64,000 nucleotides of DNA from an uncultured Clostridia bacterium. GTDB taxonomy: Bacteria > Bacillota > Clostridia > Oscillospirales > Ruminococcaceae. The stretch lies in assembly GCA_947627045.1 (NCBI GenBank), contig CANQUM010000005.1:19974-83973 (forward strand), in the 5' to 3' direction. The translations under genes and the position numbers were made by a program. Positions 1 through 7,545 of this stretch are shown here, one piece after another (position 1 is the stretch's first letter; each line of letters opens with the position of its first letter). Under the pieces are notes generated by a model, which worked only from the letters and a program-made list of their open reading frames with translations, was not told the DNA's origin and ran no database searches.

Positions 1-920
1 CTTGTATAATTATCCATAGTTGTTGAATATAATACAAAGTTTCCAAGCTCAAGATTTCCGTTTAAAAGCATAAAAATCAAATATCCGTATTGGAAAAGCA
101 ATTCTGCAAAGGTTACCACATAGTTTTTCATTTCCCATTTAAGCCACCTGTTTTTATGACCTATAAACAGCTTGTGCGCCTGATCATTTACCGAAGTATG
201 CTTTGATTTCAGAAAAGAACGCATATTATAAATTCTTATATCCTTTGCAAATGAAAAATCACTTTGAACCTGACCTAAATACCTTAATTTACGGTTGAAA
301 GGTGCCATATTATCCCAGCAAAGTCTTTTGTCCTCTTTCTTGGTTCTAACATTCATATATGCCTTTAAAAGACCGGTAGCTGTAAACACAACAAGCAAAA
401 GCGGATTAAGCGTACATATGATTACCGCAGAAACGACAATATTTACAGCAAACTGCATAAAGAATTTGGAATTATTTAAAAATCCTGCTGAGCCTCCCCA
501 GTCGGCAGCTTTCTTTGCCTTTTCAGCTTTGTCGAGAATTTCAGGTCTTTCAAGATGTTCATATCTCATTGTCATAAATTTTTGGTTGTATCTTGTTACA
601 AATTTAAAAGTTATGAAATGTGCTCTCGGCCACCACAAATAATCAATTCCCTGAGCCCCGAAATCTGTAACTGCACTTATTGCTCCCGCTATTATCAGAG
701 TTACAATAAGCGAGCTGACAGAAACTCCTGCCATAACATCATCAATAATAAACTTTGACGTAAAGTTCCAAATATAATTCAATAATACACATGACACTAT
801 CCACAAAATCGTCAAAAACAGCATTGATTTTTTATACTTCCATACATATTTGTAAACATATATGAAGTTAGAAAAAATTGAGTGCTCTTTTACTGATTTA
901 TTTTTGTCTTTTTTATCCAT
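1..920 (-). CDS. ABC exporter, N-terminal membrane domain (partial, runs off the left edge)
   Basis: The frame opens at an ATG preceded by GGAGGTATT and stays open for about 306 codons to the window edge, so the ATP-binding domain is missing. The visible part has a Lys-rich start (MDKKDKNKSVKEHSIF) and then hydrophobic segments at about residues 33-50, 66-85 and 165-190, with a long charged stretch between them. This is the layout of the exporter-type transmembrane domain of half-size ABC transporters (multidrug, peptide or lipid). The substrate cannot be told. The leader upstream carries a promoter, a short ORF and a terminator, which suggests conditional expression. Confidence 0.8.
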   Translation of the reverse strand, partial: MDKKDKNKSVKEHSIFSNFIYVYKYVWKYKKSMLFLTILWIVSCVLLNYIWNFTSKFIIDDVMAGVSVSSLIVTLIIAGAISAVTDFGAQGIDYLWWPRAHFITFKFVTRYNQKFMTMRYEHLERPEILDKAEKAKKAADWGGSAGFLNNSKFFMQFAVNIVVSAVIICTLNPLLLVVFTATGLLKAYMNVRTKKEDKRLCWDNMAPFNRKLRYLGQVQSDFSFAKDIRIYNMRSFLKSKHTSVNDQAHKLFIGHKNRWLKWEMKNYVVTFAELLFQYGYLIFMLLNGNLELGNFVLYSTTMDNYT

Positions 921-957
921 AATACCTCCAAATGTTTTGTCTTGTTTTGATTGATGT

Positions 958-1029
958 TTAATTTACTGTATAATTTTTTAATACAGCTTCACCATATTTC
1001 TCATTAATTTGATTGTCATAATTAATCAT
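958..1029 (-). CDS. possible 23-residue peptide just upstream of the ABC exporter
   Basis: An ATG directly after GGGAGG opens a 23-codon frame (MINYDNQINEKYGEAVLKN, then YTVN) that stops 37 bases before the exporter start. An alternative ATG 10 bases beyond the same GGGAGG, in another frame, gives only 13 residues (MTIKLMRNMVKLY). One of these is probably translated, because the Shine-Dalgarno sequence is otherwise unexplained. Either could be a leader peptide coupled to the exporter. No family is recognised and chance is not excluded. Confidence 0.3.
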   Translation of the reverse strand: MINYDNQINEKYGEAVLKNYTVN

Positions 1030-1080
1030 CCTCCCTAGTTTTGCATTAATTCAATTAGTAATAAATATTATTAACAAAAT

Positions 1081-1111
1081 AAAAACGCAGTACGCAAAAC
1101 AACATACTACG
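1081..1111 (-). terminator. intrinsic terminator/attenuator in the exporter leader
   Basis: Read on the minus strand, a 9-bp stem (arms 1103-1111 and 1086-1094, with two G-U pairs and a CAAAACAA-type loop at 1095-1102) is followed by five U and then AUUUUG. It lies after the strong promoter at 1242-1270 and 160 bases before the exporter start, so it should stop transcripts unless it is melted. The segment ACUAUG around 1211-1216 can pair with the first terminator arm (CGUAGU), which makes a possible antiterminator. Confidence 0.7.
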
Positions 1112-1164
1112 CCTTATATACACCAAAGAGATATTTTTGTGCATAACTAACAAGAGCTGTTAAA

Positions 1165-1212
1165 TTAAGCCCCCCCCCATTTACAATTAATGGAGTTAGT
1201 TGCCTTGCACAT
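1165..1212 (-). CDS. possible leader peptide with a G9 tract (15 residues)
   Basis: An ATG 10 bases after AAGGG opens MCKATNSINCKWGGA and stops at TAA. The last codons lie in a run of nine G (1170-1178). The promoter at 1242-1270 would start transcription about 23 bases upstream of this ATG. If the run lost one G, the frame would continue to 34 codons and stop inside the terminator at 1081-1111. Flanking bases can also fold: GCAACTAAC near 1196-1208 pairs with GTTAGTT near 1147-1153. It is unproven whether this is a peptide gene or only a structured RNA. Confidence 0.35.
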   Translation of the reverse strand: MCKATNSINCKWGGA

Positions 1213-1241
1213 AGTTTCACATCCCTTAAAATATCAAGGCT

Positions 1242-1270
1242 ATAATATCACATATTGTATAATTTGTCAA
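1242..1270 (-). promoter_or_regulatory. sigma-A-type promoter of the exporter leader
   Basis: On the minus strand TTGACA (1265-1270), a 17-base spacer and TATTAT (1242-1247) form a near-consensus promoter. The predicted transcript starts near 1235 and runs through the short ORF at 1165-1212 and the terminator at 1081-1111 towards the exporter. The roughly 410-base gap 921-1331 is thus filled by this leader, the second short ORF and the terminator of the upstream operon. Confidence 0.7.
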
Positions 1271-1275
1271 GTAAC

Positions 1276-1308
1276 ATAATAAAAATGGACAGGGAAATCC
1301 TGTCCATT
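1276..1308 (-). terminator. intrinsic terminator after ispH-rpsA
   Basis: A perfect 10-bp stem (AATGGACAGG at 1284-1293 with CCTGTCCATT at 1299-1308) and a 5-base loop are followed on the minus strand by TTTATTATG. It sits just past the stop codon of the IspH-S1 gene and closes the long minus-strand block. Confidence 0.85.
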
Positions 1309-1331
1309 GATAAAAACATATTTTTAAGCTA

Positions 1332-3599
1332 TTACTCCGCTGTATCTTCCGTCGTTTCTTCTGAGGTTTCCTCTGAATTTTCCTCTGTTTTTTCCTTAGC
1401 AGCTTCTTCTGTCTTTTCTTCAACAGCTTCTTCTACTGATTCTTCAGCAGGCTCTTCCGCCTTTTCATCGACAGCTTCCTCTGTTGGCACTTCAGCAACT
1501 TCCTCTGCCTTTTCCTCAACAGTCTCTTCTGTCTTTTCTTCGGCAGGCTCTTCCACTGTCTCCTCTACAGGCTCTTCATCTTCAACAGGAGGATTCTCGG
1601 TTGAGTAAACGATATTTGACTCCGGCTCTGCATTGTCTGTTTCAGCAACTTCTTCCTCAGCAGGTTCTTCTTTTTCCGGCTCAGGAAGCAATGCTCTCAT
1701 AGACAGACTGATTCTCTGCTTTTCTTCGTCGATCTCGGTAATCTTAACCTCAACCTCTTGTCCGACGCTTAAAATATCAGCGACATTATCAACTCTCTGG
1801 TTGGCGATCTGAGAAATGTGAATAAGTCCGTCAATACCCTCAATAATCTGAGCAAATGCTCCGAATGAAGTTATCGAAACTATCTTCACCGTAATAACTT
1901 GTCCTACTCCGTAGTTCTTATCAAAAATTGTCCAAGGATTATCTTCTTCTTTTTTGTATACAAGTGAAACCTTTTCAGCTTCCTTATCAATATCCTTAAT
2001 AATAACTTCTATTTCATCACCTACAGAAACAACATCAGACGGATGCTTTATTCTCAGCCATGAAAGATCAGCTTTTCTTACCAAGCCGTCTATTCCGCCC
2101 AAATCAACAAACACACCGTAATCGGTTATAGACTTGACTGTTCCTGTAACAGTCTTGCCGACCTCTGCACTTTCAAAGAATTTTGCCTTTTGCTCTGCAC
2201 GCTTTTCATTTGCTATAATTCTTATCGAACCGACTGCTCTGTTTCTGTTTTTGTCTACCTCAATTACCTTATATTCTACAGTTTTATTAAGTAAATCTTC
2301 CAAATTGTCGCTGCGTCTTTCAGTAGCCTGAGACGCAGGGATAAATACCTTAAAACCGTTTGTTGAAACTAAAATACCGCGTCTTACAATATTGGTTACA
2401 ACACCTGTTAATATTGAATTTTCCTCATGTGCCTTTGCAACATTTTCAAAGCTGGCTATAGCGTCTACCTGCTTCTTGGAAAGAGTATCTACTCCCTCCT
2501 GGTCATTCGTCTTTAAAACTATAACTTCGACCTCATCTCCTACTGAAACAATATCTTCAGGTGCTTTTGTAGGATCGTCAGTAAGCTCATCTTTCGGTAT
2601 GACGCCGGTATGTTTTGTACCGATGTCAACTAATGCTTCTGTCTTGTTTACAGCAGTTACCGTACCGGTTACCCTTGCTCCTATATATATTCTTTTTAAA
2701 GACTGCTCAATAGCCTCTTCAAAATTAAATTCCTCTTCTTTGTTTTCAAGAATGTCGCTCATTACTTGTTTAACCTCCTCAATTATATACGCCGGCGTCG
2801 ATGCACCGGCAGAAATACCTAAATAATGCACTCCATCAAAATCCAAGTTATAAAGTTCCTCGGCGCTTTCAACAAGACAGCACGGACAGTATTCTGAACA
2901 TATTGATCTTAGTTTTAACGTATTAGAACTGTGTCTTCCGCCGACAATAATCATTTTATCAGATTTAGAAGCAATACTTATTGCTTCTTCCTGACGTTTT
3001 GATGTTGCGTCACATATAGTATCATAAATCATAGCGGATTTTCTTACACTATGTATGTATTCTCTGCATTTTACCCAAAGCTGCTTGTTAAAAGTAGTCT
3101 GAGAAACAAAAATGATTTTTTCGTCTCCAACCTCAGAAAGAACTGTTTTTAACTCTTCCAAATCAGAAAATACATAGCATTTGCTCTCACAATGTCCGCT
3201 TATTCCTATCACTTCAGGATGAGTACTGTCTCCTGCAATTGCAACAAGATAACCTTCTTTTGATTTTTCTTTTACAATTTTGTGAATCCTCGAAACAAAA
3301 GGACAGGTAGCGTCAACAACATTGGCATTAAGCTCGCTTAAACGCTTATAAACATCAGCCGAAACACCGTGCGAACGTATTATGACCGTCTGCCCCGATT
3401 CAACTTCGCTTATGTCGTTGATAACTCTGACTCCCTTGCTTTCAAAGTCAGAAACAACACTCTGATTATGAATAATAGGTCCTAATGTAACAACATTATT
3501 ATGGTTATTTAGATTATTATACACTATTTTAACCGCTCTGTCTACACCAAAACAAAAGCCAGCAGTTTCTGCAACTAAAATTTTACAGTTTGTTAACAT
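1332..3599 (-). CDS. ispH: IspH (HMB-PP reductase) fused to ribosomal protein S1-like domains
   Basis: Residues 1-285 are 4-hydroxy-3-methylbut-2-enyl diphosphate reductase, the last step of the MEP isoprenoid pathway. The three iron-sulfur cysteines are visible at C16 (FCFGVDRAVK), C99 (DATCPFV) and C196 (TICDATS), with H44, H77 and H127 as substrate-binding histidines. Four S1 RNA-binding repeats follow at about 307-375, 393-460, 477-545 and 563-632. The last 110 residues are a Glu/Ala/Val-rich acidic tail. The fusion is known in Clostridia. The start has GGAGG 5 bases upstream. The gene is last in its block, 30 bases after cmk-plsC. Confidence 0.95.
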   Translation of the reverse strand: MLTNCKILVAETAGFCFGVDRAVKIVYNNLNNHNNVVTLGPIIHNQSVVSDFESKGVRVINDISEVESGQTVIIRSHGVSADVYKRLSELNANVVDATCPFVSRIHKIVKEKSKEGYLVAIAGDSTHPEVIGISGHCESKCYVFSDLEELKTVLSEVGDEKIIFVSQTTFNKQLWVKCREYIHSVRKSAMIYDTICDATSKRQEEAISIASKSDKMIIVGGRHSSNTLKLRSICSEYCPCCLVESAEELYNLDFDGVHYLGISAGASTPAYIIEEVKQVMSDILENKEEEFNFEEAIEQSLKRIYIGARVTGTVTAVNKTEALVDIGTKHTGVIPKDELTDDPTKAPEDIVSVGDEVEVIVLKTNDQEGVDTLSKKQVDAIASFENVAKAHEENSILTGVVTNIVRRGILVSTNGFKVFIPASQATERRSDNLEDLLNKTVEYKVIEVDKNRNRAVGSIRIIANEKRAEQKAKFFESAEVGKTVTGTVKSITDYGVFVDLGGIDGLVRKADLSWLRIKHPSDVVSVGDEIEVIIKDIDKEAEKVSLVYKKEEDNPWTIFDKNYGVGQVITVKIVSITSFGAFAQIIEGIDGLIHISQIANQRVDNVADILSVGQEVEVKITEIDEEKQRISLSMRALLPEPEKEEPAEEEVAETDNAEPESNIVYSTENPPVEDEEPVEETVEEPAEEKTEETVEEKAEEVAEVPTEEAVDEKAEEPAEESVEEAVEEKTEEAAKEKTEENSEETSEETTEDTAE
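1335..1600 (-). repeat. degenerate coding repeat for the acidic tail of IspH-S1
   Basis: The stretch is built from short, imperfect units encoding (V/T)EE(P/K/T)(A/T)EE-like residues, read as TCTTC-rich units on the plus strand. It explains the serine-rich reading frame on the opposite strand, which is an artefact of the repeat. Such repeats can change length by slippage. Confidence 0.6.
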
Positions 3600-3629
3600 T
3601 TAAACCTCCGAAAAGTCAGAATAAATTTA

Positions 3630-5039
3630 TCAATTATCATTTTTGTCTATGTATTCGTTATCAGTTTCAACCAAGTCTACTATCTGATCCATTATAGTTT
3701 GTTTAATCTTTTTGACTTCTCTTGGATCTGTACTTGTTATATTCATATTCTCGGGGGAAATTGCCTTTCCATACTTAACTACAATCTTTTTTCTGAATTT
3801 TAATTTTCCTTCAAAAACTATCCCCACCGGGATCACAGGTACCTGAGCTACTGCCGCTATCAATGCAACACCGGTTTTTCCTCTGCCTACTTTTCCGTCC
3901 TTTGAGCGTGTACCCTCCGGGAATATTACAAGATTGCGTCCCTTATTTAGACGTTCAAGCGACACATCAATAACAGAAGTATCGCCTTTTCCCCTCGTTA
4001 CCGGAAACGCTCCCAATGCTTTTATAAGCACCGTAAAGAATATGTTCTGCTTAAAAAGTTCTTCCTTTGCCATAAACGAAAACGGTACTCTCACACCAAG
4101 AGCTATAAGTACAGGATCGGCATAACTTCTGTGATTGCTTGCAAAAATATTTGAGCCGTCCTTTGGGATATTCTCTTTGCCGACAAACTTCAAATTGTAG
4201 AATATATGAAAAACAAACAGCACTACATATCTTAAAATGTTATAGAAAAACACTCTGCAATGAGAAAGTCTGCTGCTTTTGTCAACCGGTTTGACATCAA
4301 GACCTCTTAATAATCCGTTATTCTCCTTATTTTGAATATCTTTTTTTACTTCGCCTGATTTTTTAGATTTTTTTTTAAGCTCTTCAATAACTGTATTATA
4401 AATAACCTCAACAGATTCATCAAGGTTCATATTTGTCGTATCGATCTCAATAGCGTCGTCAGCTTTTTTTAACGGCGCTATATCTCTGTGCATATCATTA
4501 TAATCACGCTGTTTTATATCTTCCAGAACTTCATCATAAGAAGATTTATCACCCTTCTCCTGAAGCTCTTTAAATCTTCTCTTTGCCCGCTCTTCAGCAG
4601 AAGCTGTTAAAAAAATTTTAACATCAGCCTTAGGCAAAACAACCGTTCCTATATCACGTCCGTCCATAATTATGTTACTTTCTTCAGCTATATTTTTCTG
4701 AAGGTCAAACAAAAACTCCCTTACCTTTGGTATTGCAGAAACCTTTGATGCGCCCATTGAAACCTCAGGAGTTCTAATCTTGTCTGAAACGTCATCGCCG
4801 CACATCAAAACTCTTTGAGAACCGTCAATATAGGCAAGTTTTAAATCAATGTCTTTCAAAGCAACCGTTACATCGTCGTAATTATCAGTATTAACGCTAT
4901 GTTCAAGCATATATAAAGCTATGGAACGATAAAGCGCTCCTGTATCTACATAGACATATTCTAGTTTTTTTGCAACAGCCTTTGCAATTGTTGATTTTCC
5001 TGCTCCCGATGGACCGTCTAAAGCAATATTGATGCCCAT
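3630..5039 (-). CDS. cmk: cytidylate kinase fused to 1-acylglycerol-3-phosphate acyltransferase
   Basis: Residues 1-220 are CMP/dCMP kinase: P-loop GPSGAGKST at 9-17, VDTGALYR at 31-38, MDGRDIG at 125-131. A charged linker (about 221-260) with a hydrophobic segment (263-283) leads to a PlsC acyltransferase with the HX4D motif at H303-D308 (NHRSYAD) and FPEGTRS at 373-379. The protein should therefore phosphorylate CMP and acylate lysophosphatidic acid, both feeding CDP-diacylglycerol supply. At 469 residues it is about twice a normal Cmk. Similar fusions exist in Clostridia, often next to ispH-rpsA as here. Confidence 0.93.
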   Translation of the reverse strand: MGINIALDGPSGAGKSTIAKAVAKKLEYVYVDTGALYRSIALYMLEHSVNTDNYDDVTVALKDIDLKLAYIDGSQRVLMCGDDVSDKIRTPEVSMGASKVSAIPKVREFLFDLQKNIAEESNIIMDGRDIGTVVLPKADVKIFLTASAEERAKRRFKELQEKGDKSSYDEVLEDIKQRDYNDMHRDIAPLKKADDAIEIDTTNMNLDESVEVIYNTVIEELKKKSKKSGEVKKDIQNKENNGLLRGLDVKPVDKSSRLSHCRVFFYNILRYVVLFVFHIFYNLKFVGKENIPKDGSNIFASNHRSYADPVLIALGVRVPFSFMAKEELFKQNIFFTVLIKALGAFPVTRGKGDTSVIDVSLERLNKGRNLVIFPEGTRSKDGKVGRGKTGVALIAAVAQVPVIPVGIVFEGKLKFRKKIVVKYGKAISPENMNITSTDPREVKKIKQTIMDQIVDLVETDNEYIDKNDN

Positions 5040-5086
5040 AATTAATATACTCCTAACTTAAAACTTATATATTCCAAAACTATATG

Positions 5087-6322
5087 TTATTGAATATTCT
5101 GTGCTGCCAAATTTGCCGTAGCAAATGCAATTTGCAGATTAAATCCGCCTGTATATCCGTCAACATCAAGAACCTCGCCGACAAAATATAGACCTGATAT
5201 TAGCTTTGATTCCATAGTGCTTGGATCAATTTCCTTAGTACTTACTCCGCCCCTTGTTATGATCGCCTCATCAACAGGTCTGAAGCCCTTTATATCGAGA
5301 CGAAGATTTTTAAACAACCCTATCAGCTTTTTTCTTTGCTCTTTAGTAATATTATTTACCTTTTCATCACCGTCAATACCAGACAATTCTATCATAACAG
5401 GTATCATTTTTGAAGGCAGCAGACCTTTCAGAACATTAGAGAAATTTCTGTTAGGATTATCAGAAAAATCTCTTAGTATTCGTTTGTCTAAAGCCTTTTC
5501 ATCAAGCGCAGGCTTTAAATCAATCAAAATATAGTAATTATTATTTTCTATACTATTGATATGTGCGCTTGCAGACAAAACAAGCGGTCCTGATACTCCG
5601 AAATGAGTAAAAAGCATCTCGCCCAGCTCCGAGTATACAGACTTTTTCTTTCCGCTTTCCCAAAGACTTAGTGTTACATTTCTCAATGACAATCCCATAA
5701 GCCTTCTCGAAAAGCTCTGCTTTGTTTCAAGCGGAACCAACGACGGCTTAATATCTGTTACCGTATGACCGGCATTCTCTGCAAATTTATACCCGTCGCC
5801 CGTTGAACCTGTTTTTGGATAGGATTTCCCCCCTGTTGCAACAATAACACTGTTTGAAAAATAATCCTTATCACTGCACTTCACACCGATAACCTTGTTA
5901 TTGTTCGTTATCAGCTTTGTAACCTTTTTATTTATAACCGTTACACCCAGTTTATTTACTTCATCACAAAGCGCTTTTACAATATCACTTGCACTGTCGC
6001 TTACAGGAAAAACCCTGTTACCTCGTTCGGTTTTAAGAGGTACGCCCAGACTTTCAAAAAAGCACATCGTATCGCTCGGCAAAAAAGAATAAACTGCACT
6101 GTAGAGAAACTTTGAATTTCGGGGAATGTTGTTAAGTACAGTTTCAGCATCGCAGTTATTTGTTACATTGCACCTGCCCTTTCCCGTAATCAACAGCTTT
6201 TTTCCAAGAATTTTGTTTTTTTCAAAAAGTAAAACAGATTTTCCCTTGCGGGCAAGCAGTATCGAGGAAAACAAACCGGCGGCTCCTCCGCCGATTACTA
6301 TGACGTCATATTTGTCTGTCAA
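5087..6322 (-). CDS. FAD/NAD(P)-binding oxidoreductase, HI0933/BaiN-like flavoprotein
   Basis: The N-terminus is a Rossmann dinucleotide-binding site (VIVIGGGAAG, GGGAAG at 11-16). ITGKGRCNVTNN follows at about 45-56, and the C-terminus (about 360-405) has GGVSTKEI and GEVLDVDGYTGGFNLQ, typical of the HI0933 family. The reaction of these flavoproteins is largely unsettled; relatives include BaiN-type reductases. The start is TTG with AGGAAG 8 bases upstream. It lies between rpiR and cmk-plsC in one colinear block. Confidence 0.85.
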   Translation of the reverse strand: MTDKYDVIVIGGGAAGLFSSILLARKGKSVLLFEKNKILGKKLLITGKGRCNVTNNCDAETVLNNIPRNSKFLYSAVYSFLPSDTMCFFESLGVPLKTERGNRVFPVSDSASDIVKALCDEVNKLGVTVINKKVTKLITNNNKVIGVKCSDKDYFSNSVIVATGGKSYPKTGSTGDGYKFAENAGHTVTDIKPSLVPLETKQSFSRRLMGLSLRNVTLSLWESGKKKSVYSELGEMLFTHFGVSGPLVLSASAHINSIENNNYYILIDLKPALDEKALDKRILRDFSDNPNRNFSNVLKGLLPSKMIPVMIELSGIDGDEKVNNITKEQRKKLIGLFKNLRLDIKGFRPVDEAIITRGGVSTKEIDPSTMESKLISGLYFVGEVLDVDGYTGGFNLQIAFATANLAAQNIQ

Positions 6323-6358
6323 TATAACATCTTCCTTTCTATAATCCTGAACGCACTT

Positions 6359-7234
6359 TTAATTCTCATCATCCGACTCGTTTTTTTCATAAACGTCATA
6401 TTTATCCCAAATTTCCTCAAGCCTCTTAAAATTATTCGAGAGCTTTTCTTTGTTCCTTATTGAAACGGCAACGATCAAAGCGTTTATTAAACTAAGCGGC
6501 GCAACAAGCGAATCAACAAATGAAGCTATATCGCTCTGTGCGATAAGAACATTGTCCGCATACCTAACTAAAGGTGAGTTTTTACTGTCTGTAAATGCAA
6601 TAACTCCGGCTCCGTTGTCATGAGCATATTTAAGAGCGTTAAGCGTCTGCTTTGAATATCTTGGAAACGAAAAACCTATTGCTACGTCTTTGCTGTCAAC
6701 CCTTAATATTTGTTCAAACATCTCACTTGTAGAAGAAGAACGTACCAGCTTTACATACGGGAAAATCAGATTTAGATAATATGCAGTAAATGACGCTAAC
6801 GCCGCAGAACTTCTGTTGCCTATTACATATATAGAATGTGCGCTCACTATTTTATCTACCGCTTCGTAGAAGTCTTTCTTTGAACAATCATTCAGTGTTC
6901 CCCTTATTCTGTCAATATCAAGACTTAAAACCTTTTCTAAAATATCATCTTCGCCTATCTGGTCAGAGGTTACATCAATTCTCTGAAAAGATGTCAGCTT
7001 ATTCCTCATAAGGTCCTGAAGCGCTTTTTGAAATTCCGGATAGCCCTCAAAGCCCAATTCAATCGCAAATCTTACAACAGTTGATTCGCTTACGCCTACA
7101 GTATGCCCCAATTTTGACGCAGTCATAAACGCAGACTTGTCAAAATGCTCTAACACATAGCTTGCAATCAGCTTATGTCCCTTTGAAAATTTAGAAAAGC
7201 CTTCTTCTAATATCACCAACAAATCCTTTTCCAT
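6359..7234 (-). CDS. MurR/RpiR-family transcriptional regulator
   Basis: It has an N-terminal helix-turn-helix (about 37-60, VGVSESTVVRFAIELGF) and a C-terminal SIS sugar-phosphate-binding domain (about 125-255, VIGNRSSAAL...AIGFSFPRYS). Family members sense phosphosugars and control amino-sugar or pentose use. No sugar gene is adjacent, so the ligand and targets are unknown. The start codon lies after a perfect 18-base palindrome that separates it from a good Shine-Dalgarno sequence, which suggests translational or autoregulatory control. Confidence 0.88.
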   Translation of the reverse strand: MEKDLLVILEEGFSKFSKGHKLIASYVLEHFDKSAFMTASKLGHTVGVSESTVVRFAIELGFEGYPEFQKALQDLMRNKLTSFQRIDVTSDQIGEDDILEKVLSLDIDRIRGTLNDCSKKDFYEAVDKIVSAHSIYVIGNRSSAALASFTAYYLNLIFPYVKLVRSSSTSEMFEQILRVDSKDVAIGFSFPRYSKQTLNALKYAHDNGAGVIAFTDSKNSPLVRYADNVLIAQSDIASFVDSLVAPLSLINALIVAVSIRNKEKLSNNFKRLEEIWDKYDVYEKNESDDEN

Positions 7235-7244
7235 ATTGACAACT

Positions 7245-7262
7245 ATGCTCCGTTCGGAGCAT
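7245..7262. promoter_or_regulatory. 18-base perfect palindrome before rpiR
   Basis: ATGCTCCGTTCGGAGCAT lies between GGAAGGAG and the rpiR start codon. As RNA it folds into an 8-bp hairpin that would bring the distant GGAAGGAG within about 11 bases of the ATG. As DNA it is a candidate operator for the regulator itself. Confidence 0.5.
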
Positions 7263-7294
7263 TCTCCTTCCGATGTTATTTAAGTGAAAATCAT

Positions 7295-7540
7295 TTATTT
7301 ATCAGTGTCTGTTTCCTTAATTCCAAAAGCAGTATTCTGAAGACAAGCAGATATTTTCCTTAACCTCTCTGTTTTTTCGCTATCTATAGAATACTTACCA
7401 TTTTTGAGCTTTAGAACATCACCCTCATGCACATCGCAGTCCAGCTCGCTTAGCTTTATATCAAAGAACTCATTTTCCGATTTTTCAACGGTAACGATAC
7501 CGTCCTCTATTCTTTCAACAATCAACAATTCATCTTTCAT
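7295..7540 (-). CDS. DUF3006-like small protein
   Basis: An 81-residue acidic protein (LLIVERIEDGIVTVE...FDIKLSELDCDVHEGDVLKLKNGKY) of the DUF3006 type, which often follows secreted ComEC-like metallo-beta-lactamase hydrolases, as here. A TTG at 7549 would add three residues and overlap the upstream stop by 4 bases; the ATG at 7540 is an equally good start. The function is unknown; pairing with the upstream hydrolase is inferred from neighbourhood. Confidence 0.75.
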   Translation of the reverse strand: MKDELLIVERIEDGIVTVEKSENEFFDIKLSELDCDVHEGDVLKLKNGKYSIDSEKTERLRKISACLQNTAFGIKETDTDK

Positions 7541-7545
7541 AGTGT

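Noticed and set aside
1145..1240. Known riboswitch in the exporter leader
   Set aside because: The fold (outer stem with two inner hairpins) was compared from memory with purine, TPP, c-di-GMP, glycine, fluoride and preQ1 types; none of their conserved bases fit.
1255..1608. Serine-rich plus-strand reading frame
   Set aside because: It is the complement of the repetitive acidic tail of IspH-S1, with no ribosome site or family resemblance.
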